DNA of 8,449 nucleotides from Flavobacteriaceae bacterium. GTDB taxonomy: Bacteria > Bacteroidota > Bacteroidia > Flavobacteriales > Flavobacteriaceae. Where the stretch lies: the NCBI GenBank assembly GCA_019752245.1, contig JAIEMH010000136.1:1-8449 (forward strand), in the 5' to 3' direction. Position numbers and translations under genes: made by a program. Numbering within the stretch: position 1 is the first letter of the stretch; each line of letters begins with the position of its first letter. Below the pieces are notes generated by a model. That model did not search any database and was not told the DNA's origin. It worked only from the letters and a program-made list of their open reading frames with translations. This document shows, piece after piece, positions 6,976 to 8,449 of this stretch.

Positions 6976-7005
6976 AACCATATAAGAAATTTAAGGTCAT
7001 ATAAG
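6976..7005 (-). repeat. Family A 30-bp repeat, copy 3; left arm around the GxxExxY gene
   Basis: On the minus strand it reads CTTATATGAC, CTTAAATTT, CTTATATGGTT. It is an inverted partner of copy 4 at 7437-7466, with 25 of 30 positions complementary and an 11-bp uninterrupted outer run (AACCATATAAG, 6976-6986, against 7456-7466). It starts 7 nt after the sufE stop and ends 4 nt before the ATG of the GxxExxY gene. Confidence 0.75.
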
Positions 7006-7009
7006 ATCG

Positions 7010-7423
7010 ATGGAAATTACAAAAACTTATTTAAAAGATTTGATTTATCAAGTTAATGGAGCCGCAATAGAGGTTCATAAAAATCTTGGACCTGGTTTAT
7101 TAGAAAGCATTTACCACAGATGTTTAGAGAAAGAATTATCTATTAGAGAATTTAATTTTAATACAGAATACATAATTCCAATTGATTATAAAGGTTTGCA
7201 AATTGATGCAAATTTAAGATGTGATTTATATATTGAAAAATGTTTGGTAGTAGAGTTGAAATCGGTTGAAAAAGTTTTACCAATTCATGAAGCACAACTT
7301 CTAACTTATATGAAACTTATGCAAGTACCGATGGGATTAATAATTAATTTTAATGTCACAAATATTTACAAAGAAGGACAAAAAACTTACGTAAACGAAA
7401 TTTTTAGGACATTACAAGAATAA
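7010..7423 (+). CDS. GxxExxY family protein
   Basis: This 137-residue protein belongs to the GxxExxY family (TIGR04256), common in Bacteroidota and other bacteria and of unknown function. The naming motif is GLLESIY (Gly29, Glu32, Tyr35), within AIEVHKNLGPGLLESIY. A restriction-endonuclease-like core is suggested by RCDLYIEKCLVVELKS (70-85), where Asp72 and Glu82-x-Lys84 fit the D...ExK pattern of PD-(D/E)XK nucleases. HEAQLLTYMKL (93-103) follows, with a Gln in the position often seen downstream of that core. Nuclease activity is an inference, not established for this protein. The ATG at 7010 gives the usual N-terminus. It separates sufE from the sufT-like gene and is bracketed by inverted family A repeats, so it looks like an inserted passenger rather than a SUF component. 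Confidence 0.93.
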   Translation: MEITKTYLKDLIYQVNGAAIEVHKNLGPGLLESIYHRCLEKELSIREFNFNTEYIIPIDYKGLQIDANLRCDLYIEKCLVVELKSVEKVLPIHEAQLLTYMKLMQVPMGLIINFNVTNIYKEGQKTYVNEIFRTLQE

Positions 7424-7436
7424 ATAAAAAAACAAA

Positions 7437-7466
7437 CTTAAATGAACTTATATGACTTATATGGTT
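7437..7466 (+). repeat. Family A 30-bp repeat, copy 4; right arm around the GxxExxY gene
   Basis: It reads CTTAAATGAA, CTTATATGA, CTTATATGGTT and is the most regular of the four copies. It lies 13 nt after the stop of the GxxExxY gene and 27 nt before the next start. RNA spanning copies 3 and 4 could fold into an imperfect stem enclosing the whole GxxExxY gene. Confidence 0.78.
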
Positions 7467-7493
7467 CAATAAAATAGTTCAAATTAAATAAAA

Positions 7494-7817
7494 ATGGAAG
7501 AATTTAAAGACGAAATAAACTTAGGAGAAGACGTAGTAAAAGTATTAAAAGGAATCTACGACCCAGAAATACCAGTTGATATTTATGAGCTGGGATTAAT
7601 CTACGACGTAATGATTAATGAAGACAATGAAGTGAAAATTCTAATGACATTAACTTCACCAAATTGTCCGGTTGCAGAAACTTTACCTCGTGAAGTTGAG
7701 GAGAAAGTGACTAAAATAGAAACCATTAAATCATGCGAAGTAGAAATTACTTTTGATCCGCCTTGGAGCAAAGATTTAATGAGCGAAGAAGCAAAACTTG
7801 AATTAGGAATGCTATAA
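7494..7817 (+). CDS. SufT-like MIP18/DUF59 Fe-S maturation protein
   Basis: The 107-residue product is a MIP18 (DUF59) family protein of the type often encoded with suf genes and called SufT. Such proteins aid cluster maturation or transfer to target proteins in the cytosol. Seen here are IYDPEIPVDIYELGLIYDV (21-39), with the family's DPEIP and GL(I/V)Y motifs; TSPNCP (54-59) with the conserved Cys58; and the C-terminal DPPWSKDLMSEEAKLELGM (88-106), with the W...MS.EA.LELG signature typical of this subgroup. Length is that of the stand-alone domain. Placement after sufS and sufE supports the role. Regulation is probably by read-through from the sufS promoter, since no separate promoter is visible. 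Confidence 0.93.
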   Translation: MEEFKDEINLGEDVVKVLKGIYDPEIPVDIYELGLIYDVMINEDNEVKILMTLTSPNCPVAETLPREVEEKVTKIETIKSCEVEITFDPPWSKDLMSEEAKLELGML

Positions 7818-7820
7818 AAA

Positions 7821-7890
7821 AGTAATCAGTTATCAGTATTTAGTAATCAGTTACAAAATACTGAACACTAAATACTTATTACTGAATACT
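7821..7890. repeat. Family C long imperfect hairpin of tandem AGTAATCAGT-like units
   Basis: Positions 7821-7850 pair with 7861-7890 at 25 of 30 positions around a 10-nt loop. The longest perfect run is AGTATTTAGT (7835-7844) with ACTAAATACT (7867-7876). The arms are built from degenerate repeats such as AGTAATCAGT, TATCAGTATT and TACTGAATACTG. On the plus strand no T-run follows, so it is not a classical terminator. On the minus strand a run of six T follows, so it could stop antisense transcription. It fills nearly all of the spacer between the sufT-like gene and the ABC transporter gene. Confidence 0.8.
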
Positions 7891-7897
7891 GAAAAGA

Positions 7898-8449
7898 ATG
7901 GCAAGAACGCAACCCAAATCCTTAAACGACAATCAAAAAATCGGATTTAGAACTTCTTTCGGTTCGCTTTCGTTTATACCTCGTTTTTTTAAGGAAATTT
8001 GGCGCACCAATAAGAAATTATTTCTGGCGTCGGCTTTCTGCAGGTTGGTTGCTGCGTTGTTACCAGTTGCGATTTTGTGGGTTGGAAAAATCATAATTGA
8101 TGCTATAATTAAGATCACATCACACGGAGAAACTGATTATTCCAGACTTTGGAAATTCGTTGCTTTGGAGTTTGGATTGGTTGTACTTTCCGATTTAGTT
8201 GGTCGTGCTATTTCGCTAACCGACGGAATTCTTGGCGATCAATACAACATCAACAGTTCGGTTAAAATCATCAAAAAGACGAATGAAATAGACATCAGTT
8301 TATTAGAAAATTCTGAATTTTATGATAAACTTGACAGAGCGCGAACACAAACTGCCGGACGTGTAGATTTGATGTCGAATGTTTTAGGTCAGGCGCAAAC
8401 TACTATTTCCATAATTTCGCTTGTCGTTGGATTGATTTATTTTGAACCT
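7898..8449 (+). CDS. ABC exporter (permease-ATPase type), N-terminal part, truncated by window edge
   Basis: An open frame begins at ATG 7898 and runs 184 codons to the window end without a stop. A basic, polar N-terminus (MARTQPKSLNDNQK) leads into a predicted membrane helix at about 40-68 (FCRLVAALLPVAILWVGKII). A second lies at about 86-107 and a third begins near 165 (QTTISIISLVVGLIYF). Between them, NEIDISLLENSEFYDKLDRAR resembles the cytoplasmic loop of half-transporter ABC exporters, where an ExxEFYDKL pattern is common. The ATP-binding domain would lie beyond the edge and is not seen, so the assignment rests on the transmembrane part only; the substrate is unknown. The start lies 7 nt after the family C hairpin. 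No own promoter is recognised. Confidence 0.8.
   Translation, partial: MARTQPKSLNDNQKIGFRTSFGSLSFIPRFFKEIWRTNKKLFLASAFCRLVAALLPVAILWVGKIIIDAIIKITSHGETDYSRLWKFVALEFGLVVLSDLVGRAISLTDGILGDQYNINSSVKIIKKTNEIDISLLENSEFYDKLDRARTQTAGRVDLMSNVLGQAQTTISIISLVVGLIYFEP

Noticed and set aside
7933..8118. 61-codon minus-strand frame opposite the ABC exporter gene
   Set aside because: The plus-strand frame is open throughout and encodes recognisable exporter segments.

Overview
The window is an AT-rich stretch of a Bacteroidota chromosome, most likely Flavobacterium or a close relative. Supporting this are the split SUF iron-sulfur cluster locus, a Bacteroidota-type promoter (TTTG, 23 bp, TACTTTTG) upstream of sufS, weak Shine-Dalgarno sequences throughout, and short degenerate intergenic repeats of the kind found in flavobacterial genomes.

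Layout from left to right. sufC (54-818) is followed by a small four-helix-bundle (S23/IVP-type) gene (828-1196), then sufD (1302-2618) and a strong bidirectional terminator (2679-2710). A two-gene minus-strand unit follows: a membrane-anchored serine hydrolase (4666-3317) and a small two-helix membrane protein (3311-2808). From a divergent intergenic region the second plus-strand SUF block starts: sufS (4849-6063), a small lipoprotein (6076-6549), sufE (6549-6968), a GxxExxY-family protein (7010-7423) and a SufT/MIP18-type protein (7494-7817). After a large imperfect hairpin, an ABC exporter gene (7898 onward) runs off the right edge. sufB is not in the window and presumably lies just to the left.

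How the genes work together: SufS takes sulfur from cysteine, SufE carries the persulfide, and SufC and SufD (with the absent SufB) form the scaffold on which clusters are built. The SufT-like protein helps in cluster maturation or transfer. The serine hydrolase pair, the lipoprotein and the exporter have no evident link to this pathway.

The most unusual signal is that the two accessory genes inside the SUF blocks (four-helix bundle; GxxExxY) have the same architecture although the proteins are unrelated. Each lies between two suf genes. Each is bracketed by inverted repeats made of short degenerate tandem units, with the left arm ending 0-4 nt before the start codon. The repeat sequences differ: TTTCGAC-type units for one, CTTATATGA-type units for the other. 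A third repeat family (AGTAATCAGT-type) forms an ORF-less hairpin after the sufT-like gene. The CTTATATGA-type 30-mer occurs four times in the window. The first case recalls the 23S rRNA intervening sequences that carry S23 genes inside a stem; here the host RNA would be an mRNA of a core operon.
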